22,228 bases of DNA from Methylocystaceae bacterium (GCA_003152255.1 PLZT01000330.1:1-22228), one strand, 5' to 3'. Numbered from the stretch's first letter, positions 6,403 to 14,827 are shown. Notes: generated by a model from the sequence alone, not told the origin. Translations and numbers: made by a program.

Positions 6403-6939
6403 CTATCGGCCACGCGGCCCCGTCCTGGTCACGATATGGCCAAAGGAATGGCTGAATCGGCCAACGGAAAAGGGCGCGAGCGCATGATGGCCGCGGCCTC
6501 GAAACGTCGGATAGTCCACGTCCGTATCCAGAAGCGCCGACACGAGCGAAAGCCATAGTGGTTCGTCCGGCGATTCCTCTTGTATATCCGGCGGCGTCTC
6601 GCTCGCTATCCATGGAGACGCTTCGTCTTGACGGGAGCTGTATCGAAGCTTGCCGGTATTCCAATCCGCGCATACGAAAAAGTTCTTGCTCATATATCCG
6701 GCGCAGACAGCTCGCACTTTATTGTCGAGCGTGCGCGTGAAGGTGATGCTCATGCCATCGGGAGCGCCAAAAACGTAAGACGCGGATTTATCCAATACAG
6801 TCTCAACGCCGCCGTGCTTGACGGCCTGATCGATCAGCCTGTCCCATTGCGCGTCCTTTTCCGATTGCGAATTCGCGCAAAGGGCCGCGGACGAAACGGA
6901 CAATAGGGCCACGAATGTAATGACGGAAAGTTTGAACAT
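6403..6939 (-). CDS. Secreted protein of unknown function
   Basis: 178 residues; I do not recognise a family. It begins with a clear Sec signal peptide (MFKLSVITFVALLSVSSAAL, cleavage likely just after) and a soluble remainder with a Cys pair (VCAGYMSKNFFVCADWNTGK) that could form a disulfide in the periplasm. The Cys in SAALC is not in a good lipobox. GAGG five bases before ATG supports the start at 6939. The region is visibly richer in A+T than the phage genes beside it, which suggests separate acquisition. Its stop lies 3 bp beyond the tape measure stop on the opposite strand. It is probably a lysogenic-conversion (moron) gene. Confidence 0.65.
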   Translation of the reverse strand: MFKLSVITFVALLSVSSAALCANSQSEKDAQWDRLIDQAVKHGGVETVLDKSASYVFGAPDGMSITFTRTLDNKVRAVCAGYMSKNFFVCADWNTGKLRYSSRQDEASPWIASETPPDIQEESPDEPLWLSLVSALLDTDVDYPTFRGRGHHALAPFSVGRFSHSFGHIVTRTGPRGR

Positions 6940-7196
6940 GCCAACCTCGCGGGCGTGAGAAACGCCCGAAGCCTATGCGGCGGGCATGGAAATACCAAGA
7001 GCCTCAGCCCCCAATCAGAGGCCTGCTTTCGTGGTCGCTCCAGCCACGCTCGCAACCGCTCGATTGGCGCGGGCGGCGCATGTGAGTAGTTTCCGCTTCT
7101 ATCACCGCCATATCCCCGCGCGCTATGCTGCATCCGCCGCCAGTGTTCGAACACCCCGCGAGGGAACATTTACTTTTCTTTTGAGGAAACGCAAAC
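6940..7196. promoter_or_regulatory. Divergent intergenic region of cargo island 2
   Basis: 257 bp between divergent starts. A hairpin (CGGGCGT/ACGCCCG) occupies 6950-6968, just upstream of the minus-strand gene. On the other side there is an A+T-rich run (ACATTTACTTTTCTTTTGA, about 7166) before the GAGGA ribosome site of the plus-strand gene. Both genes should have promoters here, but no sigma-70 boxes are clear. Confidence 0.4.
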
Positions 7197-7631
7197 GTGA
7201 CACGACATTGGTGGCTTTGGGTCGTCTATCTGGCGATTTTTATCGTGGTGGGCGTGGGTCATTGCGTTTGGTTCGCGGCGACCCTCGATCCGGCGATCGG
7301 GTCGCGGTTCGGCGCCGTCTTGACTGCTTTAGGCGTCATCGTGACGGCGCAACCGTTCTTTCGCACCGGATTTAAAGACGCCGTTGATCGTCAGATGCCC
7401 GAGGGTGTGGTCGAAGCGGTAAGTCGTCCGCTTGCCGCCCAGCCTCTCGCGGGCCACTCGCCCGCGCATTTGCTCAAGCAACAGAGAGAAGCGCACAAGG
7501 TCGCGCGCCCTGGCGTCGTGCACGATGTCATAGCCGAACGGGTGATTGGCGTCGCGCTCATATTCTTTGGAGCACTCGCGCACGGCTATGGCGACTTGCC
7601 CTTGAAATGGCTGGGATTCGCGGGGAACTGA
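7197..7631 (+). CDS. Small multi-span membrane protein, unknown function
   Basis: 144 residues from a GTG start supported by GAGGA at 7183-7187. It has a strongly hydrophobic N-terminal helix (WLWVVYLAIFIVVGVGH, about 5-28), a second (FGAVLTALGVIVTAQPFF, about 39-56), a polar loop with many His and Arg (about 57-110), and a third (VIGVALIFFGALAHG). No family recognised. It belongs to neither the tail nor the lysis block and is divergent from the secreted-protein gene, so the two form a small cargo island between tape measure and tail tip. A phage-exclusion or envelope role is possible but speculative. Confidence 0.6.
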   Translation: MTRHWWLWVVYLAIFIVVGVGHCVWFAATLDPAIGSRFGAVLTALGVIVTAQPFFRTGFKDAVDRQMPEGVVEAVSRPLAAQPLAGHSPAHLLKQQREAHKVARPGVVHDVIAERVIGVALIFFGALAHGYGDLPLKWLGFAGN

Positions 7632-7763
7632 CCTGACGACTCGCCGCTAGTTTTCGCAAGGGGCGCGGCGGCTTGCTTCCGCATGCGCGTTTCCGAGGCC
7701 GGACGCGGCATGCCCTTCCTTTGCTTCCTCGCCCCGTGTCTCTGGCGACCATTCGAGGCCCGC

Positions 7764-10250
7764 ATGACCTTCCCCTATCTCTCCGCGATTAACCTCATCC
7801 CCGCGTCGGGCGAGTTCGTCTACGACACCATGGCGTATAGCGGCGAGCCGCCGGGCTCTTCGACCTTCACGCCGATCAACACCTATCACGCGCCCGGCGG
7901 AACGCGCACCGACGTGATGTATGCGCTCGATCAGTTGCAGGCGACGCTGCCCAATTGCGAGAGCGTCGCGCTGGTCGTGCAATGGCTGGGGAACTCGCTC
8001 GACGCCTCGACGTGCCAGGTCTATCCGGCGACGACCTATCTCCTTGACGGTGAGGTCGGCGCCTTCGAGCCGACGGCGGGTGGAACTGACTCATGGCGCG
8101 TCTCCGACGTGACGCTCGCGACATCCGGGCTCATTCCGATCAGCCGGCCCGACGGCGTTCACGCCGTTTACGGCGGCACGCCCTCCGATCAATCGGTCGT
8201 GCGCTGCATCGCGGAGCTTAAAGATCGCGGCTTCAAGGTCGCGCTCTATCTGATGATGAACATGGACGTGACCGGCAAGCCGTGGCGCGGCCTCGTGACC
8301 TATTCGCCCGATGTCTCCAGCGCCGCGACGACGGTCGTGAATAATTTTTTGGGAACCGCCGCGACCTCGCAATTCACGCGCGACTCGACCAATCTCACCG
8401 TGCATTATTCGGGCAATGTGCTCGACTTCACCTATCGCCGCTTCGCGCTGCATTACGCCAATCTCGCGGCGCTCGCGGGCGGCGTCAATCTCTTCGTGTT
8501 CGGCTCCGAGCTGCGCGGGCTCGAGGCGATACGGGGCCCCGCCTGGACGCCCGCCGGCGCGACGGACGGAAGCGGAAACGCGGTGTGGGATTATCCCTTC
8601 GTCGCCGGGCTCGTCACGCTCGCCAATGATTGCCGCTCGGTGTTCGACGCGGCGGGCTTCACCAAGAATCTCGCGGCGCGCGAAAACCTCATCACCTATT
8701 CCGCCGATTGGTCGCAATGGATGGGCGCGCAGCACGCCGGCGTGACGGGAATCTTTCCGCATCTCGACACGCTGTTCGCCTCAAGCAACATCGATTTCGT
8801 ATCGATCGACAATTACATGCCGCTGTCGGACTGGACCACCGGCGACGGCGGCCTCGACGCGCGAAACTGGCGCCTGCCGCCGCCCACATCCTGGCCGCTC
8901 GCCAGTCCGACGACGCTCGGCTTTGGCCTCACCGGCGCGCCGGACGTTCATCGGATCGACTATCTGACCGCCAACATCGAGGGCGGCGAGAAATTTCATT
9001 ACTGGTATGGCGACTACACATCCTCGATGACGCTCGATCCCAATGGAACGTTGCAATATGTGACCGCGCCGCAAGGCGATCGTCTCGCGCAGGCGCGCAA
9101 TCCCTATTACGCCGGCCAGGAGCTGCTCGCCTTCAAGCAGATACGCTGGTGGTGGAACAACACGCATCAAGCCGTCTATGACGCCGACGACGGCGCGGGG
9201 ACCGTCCCGCATGGTCCCCACACGCAATGGATTCCGCAATCGAAAAGCGTCGGCTTTCTCGAATATGGCTTTCCGACTTCGGATCGCTGCGGCAATGAAG
9301 AGAATGTGTTTTACGATCCGCGATCGATATCCGGCGGCGCGCCGTTCTGGTCGATCTGGAACGCCGCCAAAACCGCGCCGCTGATCGACGCGACGCTGGC
9401 GCTGACCGCGCTGCAAGCCTTTTGGCAATATTGGACGACGCCCGGCAATAATGAAACATCCTCCGCCGGCGTGCGGATGATCGCCGATGATCTGATGTTC
9501 GCGTGGTGCTGGGACGCGCGGCCTTTGCCTGAGTTTCCGCTGCGCACCGATATTTGGTCGGACGGCGCGGATTGGGCGAACGGCCATTGGCTCAACGGCA
9601 AGCTGCCGTCGCTGCCGCCGCAAGCGCCCTCAAGCGCGCCGAGCTTCGGGCCGTTCGCGAGCTTTCCGACTGTGATCGGGCAGGGCTGGTCGAGCAAGGT
9701 GACGCCCAGGTTCGCGACGCTGGAGCACGGGCGCGCCTCGGGCAAATCCGCGCGGCGCATGAAGATGCGCTGGCCGCTTTACGAGATCGAACTGACCTAT
9801 GATTTTTTGCGTGGCGACGCGGCGACGCAAGAACTGCAAAACATCCTCGGCTTCTTCGAGAACATGCAGGGACAGGCGCAACCCTTCTGGCTCGCGCCGC
9901 CGGGGCTCTCCGCGCTGACGAACCAAATGATCGGAACCGGCGACGGCGCGACGACGGTGTTTCCAATGCAACGCGCGACCGGGGCGTTCACGGAGCCGCT
10001 CGCGGGCGTGTCGAGCCTGACGGCGGTCCGCGTAAACGGCGTGGCGCTGGCGTCGAACGCGTGGAGTCTCTCGCCCGGCTACGAGCCCAGCCTCACGCTT
10101 GCGAGCGCGCCGGCGATCGGCGCGAGCGTCAATGTGGACGGCGCGGCCCTGTGGCTGTGCCGGTTCAAAGACGACGCGCTCGACTTCGAGCAATTCGCCT
10201 GCAACTTGTTTCGACTGAAGAGCGTGAAGCTGGTGACGGTGAAACCGTGA
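7764..10250 (+). CDS. GTA TIM-barrel-like domain fused to a DUF2460-like tail domain
   Basis: 828 residues. Residues about 60-560 match the GTA TIM-barrel-like domain, a glycoside-hydrolase-like fold: CESVALVVQWLGNSL, ELKDRGFKVALYLMMNMDVT, LFVFGSELRGLEAIRGPAW with candidate acid E249, FVSIDNYMPLSDW, and KSVGFLEYGFPTSDRCGNEE with candidate nucleophile E500. Residues about 630-828 form a DUF2460-like domain (KVTPRFATLEHGRASGKSAR, LTYDFLRGDAATQELQN, TNQMIGTGDGATTVF, LCRFKDDALDFEQFACNLFR) that is a paralogue of the next gene. In RcGTA the TIM-barrel lies in gp15, not in the distal tail protein, so this arrangement is unusual. Expected role: tail-tip part that binds or cuts surface or cell-wall glycans. 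The start at 7764 has GAGG five bases upstream; an in-frame ATG at 7683 gives an unconvincing extension. Confidence 0.85.
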   Translation: MTFPYLSAINLIPASGEFVYDTMAYSGEPPGSSTFTPINTYHAPGGTRTDVMYALDQLQATLPNCESVALVVQWLGNSLDASTCQVYPATTYLLDGEVGAFEPTAGGTDSWRVSDVTLATSGLIPISRPDGVHAVYGGTPSDQSVVRCIAELKDRGFKVALYLMMNMDVTGKPWRGLVTYSPDVSSAATTVVNNFLGTAATSQFTRDSTNLTVHYSGNVLDFTYRRFALHYANLAALAGGVNLFVFGSELRGLEAIRGPAWTPAGATDGSGNAVWDYPFVAGLVTLANDCRSVFDAAGFTKNLAARENLITYSADWSQWMGAQHAGVTGIFPHLDTLFASSNIDFVSIDNYMPLSDWTTGDGGLDARNWRLPPPTSWPLASPTTLGFGLTGAPDVHRIDYLTANIEGGEKFHYWYGDYTSSMTLDPNGTLQYVTAPQGDRLAQARNPYYAGQELLAFKQIRWWWNNTHQAVYDADDGAGTVPHGPHTQWIPQSKSVGFLEYGFPTSDRCGNEENVFYDPRSISGGAPFWSIWNAAKTAPLIDATLALTALQAFWQYWTTPGNNETSSAGVRMIADDLMFAWCWDARPLPEFPLRTDIWSDGADWANGHWLNGKLPSLPPQAPSSAPSFGPFASFPTVIGQGWSSKVTPRFATLEHGRASGKSARRMKMRWPLYEIELTYDFLRGDAATQELQNILGFFENMQGQAQPFWLAPPGLSALTNQMIGTGDGATTVFPMQRATGAFTEPLAGVSSLTAVRVNGVALASNAWSLSPGYEPSLTLASAPAIGASVNVDGAALWLCRFKDDALDFEQFACNLFRLKSVKLVTVKP

Positions 10251-10261
10251 CGCCACTTCTT

Positions 10262-10399
10262 CCTTCTCCCGCCCGCGGGAGAAGGTGGCCCCACGTAGTG
10301 GGGTCGGATGAGGGCCGCCGCGACTTGGTTGACTCTCTCCCTTGAACCCTCATCCGACCTCGCTTCGCGAGGCCACCTTCTCCCACAAGTGGGAGAAGG
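10262..10399 (-). repeat. Mosaic palindromic repeat, family A, copy 4 (reversed core)
   Basis: 138 bp. Outer hairpins are 10262-10285 and about 10376-10399, inner hairpins CCCCACGTAGTGGGG and CCTCGCTTCGCGAGG. The centre reads CGACTTGGTTGACTC, the reverse complement of the ACCAAGTCG core of copies 1-3, so this copy points the other way. It begins 11 bp after the TIM-barrel gene stop and ends 27 bp before the next ATG. Confidence 0.93.
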
Positions 10400-10426
10400 G
10401 AGGGCGCTGACGAATTGTGAGGCCAC

Positions 10427-11029
10427 ATGACTCTTCCCATATTCCCCACTCTTGCCGGCCAGACCTTCGCGACCAAGAGCCCGATCACCGCGACCAATGT
10501 CGCCGAGCATGACTCGGGGCGCACGGTTCGCACGGCGCTGTATCGGGTGCTTTACGAATTCGAGGTCGGCTTCGAGGCGCTCGCTTCGGACGCGGCGTGC
10601 AACCCCGGTCTCGGCGCGCAATCCTTGCAGTCGGTGATGGGGCTATATCTGCAATGCGGCGGCTCGTATGGCGCGTTTCTCTATGTTGACCCGAACGACA
10701 ACGCCGCGACCAATCAGACGATCGCGACCGGCGACGGCGCGACGACGCAATTTACTTTCGTTCGCTCGATCGGCGCGGGATTGGACTCTGACTTTTACGT
10801 TACCGGCGTTACGAGCGTCGCGGTCAATGGCGTCGCCGTCTCGAACTGGTCGCTCATCGCGCCGAACCTGCTTTCCTTCGGCGCCCCGCCTTTGAGCGGG
10901 GCGACGATCACGGCCTCCTTCGCCTATGCTTTCGTGTGCCGCTTTCTCGAAGACAGCCAGGATTTCGAGAACTTCATGCAAAATCTCTGGGCGGCGAAAA
11001 GCGTCAAATTTCGGAGCACGCGGCAATGA
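10427..11029 (+). CDS. DUF2460 family distal tail protein (GTA gp12-like)
   Basis: 200 residues, the normal DUF2460/TIGR02217 length. Features are an N-terminal PTLAGQTFATKSPI region, VAEHDSGRTVRTALYRVLYE, FEVGFEALASD, the insert TNQTIATGDGATTQFTFVR and the closing FVCRFLEDSQDFENFMQNLW. In gene transfer agents and related siphophages this protein forms the distal ring joining tail tube to hub. The same domain is repeated at the C-terminus of the preceding gene. GAGG five bases before ATG supports the start. The stop overlaps the next start (ATGA at 11026-11029), giving translational coupling to the hub gene. Confidence 0.88.
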   Translation: MTLPIFPTLAGQTFATKSPITATNVAEHDSGRTVRTALYRVLYEFEVGFEALASDAACNPGLGAQSLQSVMGLYLQCGGSYGAFLYVDPNDNAATNQTIATGDGATTQFTFVRSIGAGLDSDFYVTGVTSVAVNGVAVSNWSLIAPNLLSFGAPPLSGATITASFAYAFVCRFLEDSQDFENFMQNLWAAKSVKFRSTRQ

Positions 11030-11898
11030 AGACGGCTTCCTCGACGCTCATCAATTTCCTGACCGCCGCGCGCGCCAGCCCCGACATTCAAATCGCCTTC
11101 GCGGATTGCTATACATTCGCGCTGACGGGCGGAGCGACGCTGACCTACACCAACGCCGACGTTCCCATTGTTTACGCGGGCAAGCAGTTTCTCGCCAATG
11201 GCCCGCTGGTTTCCGCCCTAAAATATCGCGCCGCGACCGGGCTCAACGTCGACCGCCAGGAGATCACCATCGCCGCGCGGCCCGGCGATCTAACGAGCGG
11301 CGCGGCGTTTCTCGTCGCATTGCGCGACGGCGCCTTCGACGGCGCGATGGTCCAGCGCGACCGCGTGTTCTTTTCCGATTTCCTGGGCGGGACGCTGGTC
11401 GATGGCGTGACGCTGTTCTACGGCCGCGTCTCGACGGTGGACGAAGTGGGCCGCACCAGGGCGAAGCTCACCGTCGCCAACGAGCTTGTGCTGCTCGACA
11501 TCGACATGCCCCGCAACATCTTCGCGCCGACCTGTCTGCACACGCTGTTCGATCTCGGCTGCGGCCTGCCGGCGGGGGCATTTTCAACCAACGGCGTCGT
11601 CGGCGCGGCGTCGACGACAAGCCTCGTCAATTTTTCCGGAGCGCTCGCGGCGCATCTGCAGGGGAAGATCGTTTTCAGCTCCGGCGCCGACGCGGGCGTC
11701 GTCGCGACGGTCAAATATGTCGTGGCGGGAACGTCGCTGACGCTGATGTATCCGTTGCCGGAGCCGCCCGCGGCGGGCGACGCGATCACCGTCTATCAGG
11801 GCTGCGACCACACGATGGGCACATGTGGGACGAAGTTCGACAACCTCGCGAATTTCCGCGCGTTCCCGTTTGTTCCGCCGCCGCAGATGGCGATGTGA
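11026..11898 (+). CDS. DUF2163 family tail hub protein (GTA gp13-like, lambda gpL-like)
   Basis: 290 residues, typical for DUF2163/TIGR02218. The opening MKTASSTLINFLTAARASPD, the strand-rich middle (FYGRVSTVDEVGRTRAKLTV) and the ending NLANFRAFPFVPPP are family features. Four cysteines (170 and 179 in CLHTLFDLGCG; 260 and 267 in GCDHTMGTCGTKF) are placed as in tail hubs that hold an iron-sulfur cluster (known for lambda gpL and, as I recall, RcGTA gp13), so a cluster is likely here. It sits at the tail tip between the distal ring and the peptidase. The true start is 11026, overlapping the previous stop; an earlier in-frame ATG at 10936 lies inside the neighbour and is rejected. Confidence 0.88.
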   Translation: MKTASSTLINFLTAARASPDIQIAFADCYTFALTGGATLTYTNADVPIVYAGKQFLANGPLVSALKYRAATGLNVDRQEITIAARPGDLTSGAAFLVALRDGAFDGAMVQRDRVFFSDFLGGTLVDGVTLFYGRVSTVDEVGRTRAKLTVANELVLLDIDMPRNIFAPTCLHTLFDLGCGLPAGAFSTNGVVGAASTTSLVNFSGALAAHLQGKIVFSSGADAGVVATVKYVVAGTSLTLMYPLPEPPAAGDAITVYQGCDHTMGTCGTKFDNLANFRAFPFVPPPQMAM

Positions 11899-11908
11899 GG
11901 CCACATTT

Positions 11909-12046
11909 CCTTCTCCCGTCTACGGGAGAAGGTGGCCTCGCGCAGCGAGGTCGGATGAGGGTCGCCCCGGCTGGGTTGACTCCGTCCCATGAACCCTCAT
12001 CCGACCCGGCTGCGCCGGGCCACCTTCTCCCACGAGTGGGAGAAGG
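11909..12046 (-). repeat. Mosaic palindromic repeat, family A, copy 5 (reversed core)
   Basis: 138 bp with outer hairpins 11909-11932 and about 12023-12046, inner hairpins CCTCGCGCAGCGAGG and CCCGGCTGCGCCGGG. The centre GGCTGGGTTGACTCCGTCCC corresponds to the reversed core seen in copy 4. It begins 10 bp after the hub gene stop and ends 30 bp before the peptidase start. Confidence 0.92.
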
Positions 12047-12076
12047 GATCGCCACCGCCGAACGGAATCCCCAACC

Positions 12077-12514
12077 ATGCGTGAAAAAATCATCGCCGAG
12101 GCGCGGTCGTGGATCGGCACGCCTTATCACAATTGCGCCGACATCAAGGGCGTCGGCGTCGATTGCGGCATGTTGCTGGTGCGCGTCTTCGTCGATCTTG
12201 GGCTGGTGGAGCCGTTCGATCCGCGTCCCTATACGCATGACTGGCACATGCACCGCGACGAAGAGCGTTACCTCAACCTCGTGCTGCCGCGCGCGCGCAA
12301 GACTTCATCGCCGCGTCCCGGCGACGTGATGCTGTTTCGCGTCGGGCGCTCCTATAGCCATGGCGGGCTGATCTCTCGCCTCGATCCGTTGACGATCATT
12401 CACGCCTCGCTGCCGTCGCGGGTCGTTCTTGAAGAAGCCGTGGAGCGCAACGCCATGATGGCCGAGCGCGTGGCGACGGCGCTTTACGCCAGCGTCGTGG
12501 AGGGGTTGCAATGA
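12077..12514 (+). CDS. NlpC/P60 family tail peptidase (GTA gp14-like)
   Basis: 145 residues, normal for TIGR02219-type phage NlpC/P60 proteins. ARSWIGTPYHNCADIKGVGV leads to the catalytic Cys30 in VDCGMLLV. The second catalytic residue is His95 in SYSHGGLIS after the PRPGDVMLFRVG strand, and a third polar residue is His109 in TIIHAS. It is predicted to cut peptide cross-links in peptidoglycan so that DNA can enter, and rides on the tail tip. The family's domain is complete and all catalytic residues are present, so it should be active. It is coupled to the next gene by an ATGA overlap at 12511-12514. Confidence 0.9.
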   Translation: MREKIIAEARSWIGTPYHNCADIKGVGVDCGMLLVRVFVDLGLVEPFDPRPYTHDWHMHRDEERYLNLVLPRARKTSSPRPGDVMLFRVGRSYSHGGLISRLDPLTIIHASLPSRVVLEEAVERNAMMAERVATALYASVVEGLQ

Positions 12515-14757
12515 GCTTTCTCGCCGCCAAAAAAGCCTCGCCGCAGACCGCCGCGATCTGGCCGGCCTATACCGGGCTGCAACTGCAAACCGCGACCAAC
12601 ACGCTGCCGATTCCTCTCGTGTGGGGAATGAGCAAGCTCGCCGTGAACGTGTTTTTTTACGCCAATTTCCGGGCGGTTCCGGTGTACACGCCGCAGCAAT
12701 CGGCGGGCAAGGGCTCGATCTTCGGCGGCGGCGGGGGCGGCGTCACCTGGAGTCTTTCCGGGTGGAATTATTCCGCCGATCTGATGATGGGGCTGTGCGA
12801 GGGACCGATCGTCGGCGTCAATCAAGTCTGGCAGAGCCAATCGACTTATGGCGCGCAATTCACGACGACGGGTGGCGTCGTATCGGGCGGCGGCTCGGGG
12901 CTTTCATCGCTCGGACTCACGCTGTTCGACGGCGCGCCGAACCAGGCTCCCTGGGGCTATCTCGCCGCGAATTATTCGAGCCAAAGCCTCGCCTATCCCG
13001 GCACGGCCTATGTCTGCGCGGCGAATTTCGGCCTCGGCGCCTCGGCCAGCATCGGCACGCTGAACCTCGAGGTTCAGGGCCCGCTCTACGGCACGGGCGC
13101 GAACGGACTCGACGCCGATCCGGCGCAAGTGGTCGCCGATTTTCTGCTCAATCCGCAATATGGCGTCGGCTTTCCCGGCGCCAATATCGACGCGACGACG
13201 CTCTATGGTTCGAGCGGCGCGTCGCTGCAAAATTATTGCCGCGCGATGGGGCTGTGCTTCAGTCCGACGCTTAACCAGACCGAAACGGCGTCGAGCGTGT
13301 TGACGCGATGGCTGCAATTGCTGAACGTCGCGGCGGTGTGGTCGGGCGACCGGCTGCGCTTCATTCCCTATGGCGATGAGAGCGTCACCGGCAATGGCGC
13401 GACCTTCGTTCCCAACATGACGCCTGCCTATGCGCTCACCGACGCCGATCTCGTCTACACGCCGGGCGACGATCCGATCAAGGTCTCGCGCGTCGATCCC
13501 TTCACGCTGCCCAACATGCAATGGATCGAGGCGCTCAACCGCACGGGAATAAGCACGGGGCCGACCGGCCCTTCGAACATATTGGCGCCGCAGGGCTTGC
13601 CGGAATATCAGGCGACGCCGGTGTCGGCGCGCGATCAGGCGATGATCGAACAATATGGCCTGCGCGTGGGATCGACGATCACCGCGCATGAGATTTGCGA
13701 CCTCAATGTCGCGTCGGTGGTCGCGCAGACTATTTTGCAACGCGGGCTCTATGTGCGCGCCAGTTTCAAATTCGCGCTGTCCTGGGAGTTTTGTCTGCTC
13801 GATCCGATGGACATTGTGAGTCTGACCGAGGCCAATCTCGGCTTGAGCAATTATCCCGTCCGCATCGTCAGCATCGAGGAAGACGACAGCGGCAAGTTGA
13901 GCGTGACGGCGGAGGAAATGCCGCAGGGCGTCGCGACGCCGGCCGCCAACCCAACCGGCGCCAGCGGCGGCGGCTCGATCAACGCCGGCGTGGTCGCCGA
14001 TTCCGTCAACACGCCGCTGATCTTCGAGCCGCCGCCTGGCCTGACCGGCAACACGGCCGAAATCTGGCTCGGCGCCTCGGGTGGCTCCAGCGGCGCCGCC
14101 GATCCCAATTGGGGCGGCGCGCTGGTCTGGGCTTCGCTCGACAATCTCACCTTCCAAAAAATCACGACGATCACCGCGCCGCTGCGCCAGGGTTTTCTGA
14201 CCGCCCCGCTGCTGATGGCGACGGGCTATGACACGGCGGATGCGTTGAGCGTCGATCTGACGGAAAGCGCCGGCGCACTGACGACGGCGACGCAGGCGGC
14301 GGCGCAGGCCGGGCAGACGCTTTGTCTCGTCGACGGCGAACTCCTGGGCTTCGCCAGCGCGACGCTGACAGCGGCCTATAAATACAATCTCACGGTTCTT
14401 CCGCGCGGGATGTACGGAACAACAGCGGCGGCGCATTCCACGGCAGCGCCCTTCGCGCGGCTCGACGGCGCGGTGGCGCGATATGCGCTCCCCGCCAATT
14501 TCATCGGCCAGACGGTCTATCTCAAGTTCCAGAGCTTTAACGTCTTTGGCGGTGGCCTCGAGGATTTGTCGAACTGCGCGGTTTACACCTATGTCCCGAG
14601 CGGCGCCGGCGCGGTCGGCCCGGTCACGACATCGCTGGAGCTTGGACAGGATCAGGACTGGGGGCTCGCCAGCGCGCCGGTTGGGGTTTCCGACGATTGG
14701 GGCACGGCGAGCGGGGCCGTCTCCGCGAGGGTTGATCTGGGGAAAGTGAGCGGGTGA
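12511..14757 (+). CDS. Large tail-tip protein, Phage-tail_3/gp15-like without a TIM-barrel
   Basis: 748 residues. The start KKASPQTAAIWPAYTGLQLQ with TLPIPLVWGMSKLAVNVFFY, the glycine-rich loop at about 70-77, DADPAQVVADFLLNPQYGVG (about 200-220), and LLDPMDIVSLTEANLGL with VRIVSIEEDDSGKLSVTAEE (about 430-470) are features of the Phage-tail_3/tail-tip attachment family (lambda gpJ-like, C-terminal half of RcGTA gp15). Beyond about 500 it continues with beta-rich, fibronectin-like segments and a late LVDGELLGFASATL block common in these proteins. The gp15-type TIM-barrel is missing here and is found instead in the gene at 7764. It probably contacts the receptor and anchors fibres. Confidence 0.87.
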   Translation: MSFLAAKKASPQTAAIWPAYTGLQLQTATNTLPIPLVWGMSKLAVNVFFYANFRAVPVYTPQQSAGKGSIFGGGGGGVTWSLSGWNYSADLMMGLCEGPIVGVNQVWQSQSTYGAQFTTTGGVVSGGGSGLSSLGLTLFDGAPNQAPWGYLAANYSSQSLAYPGTAYVCAANFGLGASASIGTLNLEVQGPLYGTGANGLDADPAQVVADFLLNPQYGVGFPGANIDATTLYGSSGASLQNYCRAMGLCFSPTLNQTETASSVLTRWLQLLNVAAVWSGDRLRFIPYGDESVTGNGATFVPNMTPAYALTDADLVYTPGDDPIKVSRVDPFTLPNMQWIEALNRTGISTGPTGPSNILAPQGLPEYQATPVSARDQAMIEQYGLRVGSTITAHEICDLNVASVVAQTILQRGLYVRASFKFALSWEFCLLDPMDIVSLTEANLGLSNYPVRIVSIEEDDSGKLSVTAEEMPQGVATPAANPTGASGGGSINAGVVADSVNTPLIFEPPPGLTGNTAEIWLGASGGSSGAADPNWGGALVWASLDNLTFQKITTITAPLRQGFLTAPLLMATGYDTADALSVDLTESAGALTTATQAAAQAGQTLCLVDGELLGFASATLTAAYKYNLTVLPRGMYGTTAAAHSTAAPFARLDGAVARYALPANFIGQTVYLKFQSFNVFGGGLEDLSNCAVYTYVPSGAGAVGPVTTSLELGQDQDWGLASAPVGVSDDWGTASGAVSARVDLGKVSG

Positions 14758-14827
14758 CGTTGCCCGCTCCCGTAAAAACTGTTACGGCCTCGCGCGATCC
14801 ATGCACTCGCCCACGAGGTCCGAACCC

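Noticed and set aside
7683..7763. In-frame upstream ATG for the TIM-barrel protein
   Set aside because: It adds a Cys/Arg-rich stretch without family features, and ATG 7764 has a GAGG at proper spacing.
12904..14436. A 510-codon open frame on the minus strand across the tail-tip gene
   Set aside because: It is an antisense shadow caused by high GC: its product is Arg/Ala-rich and without family features, while the plus-strand gene has clear family motifs.
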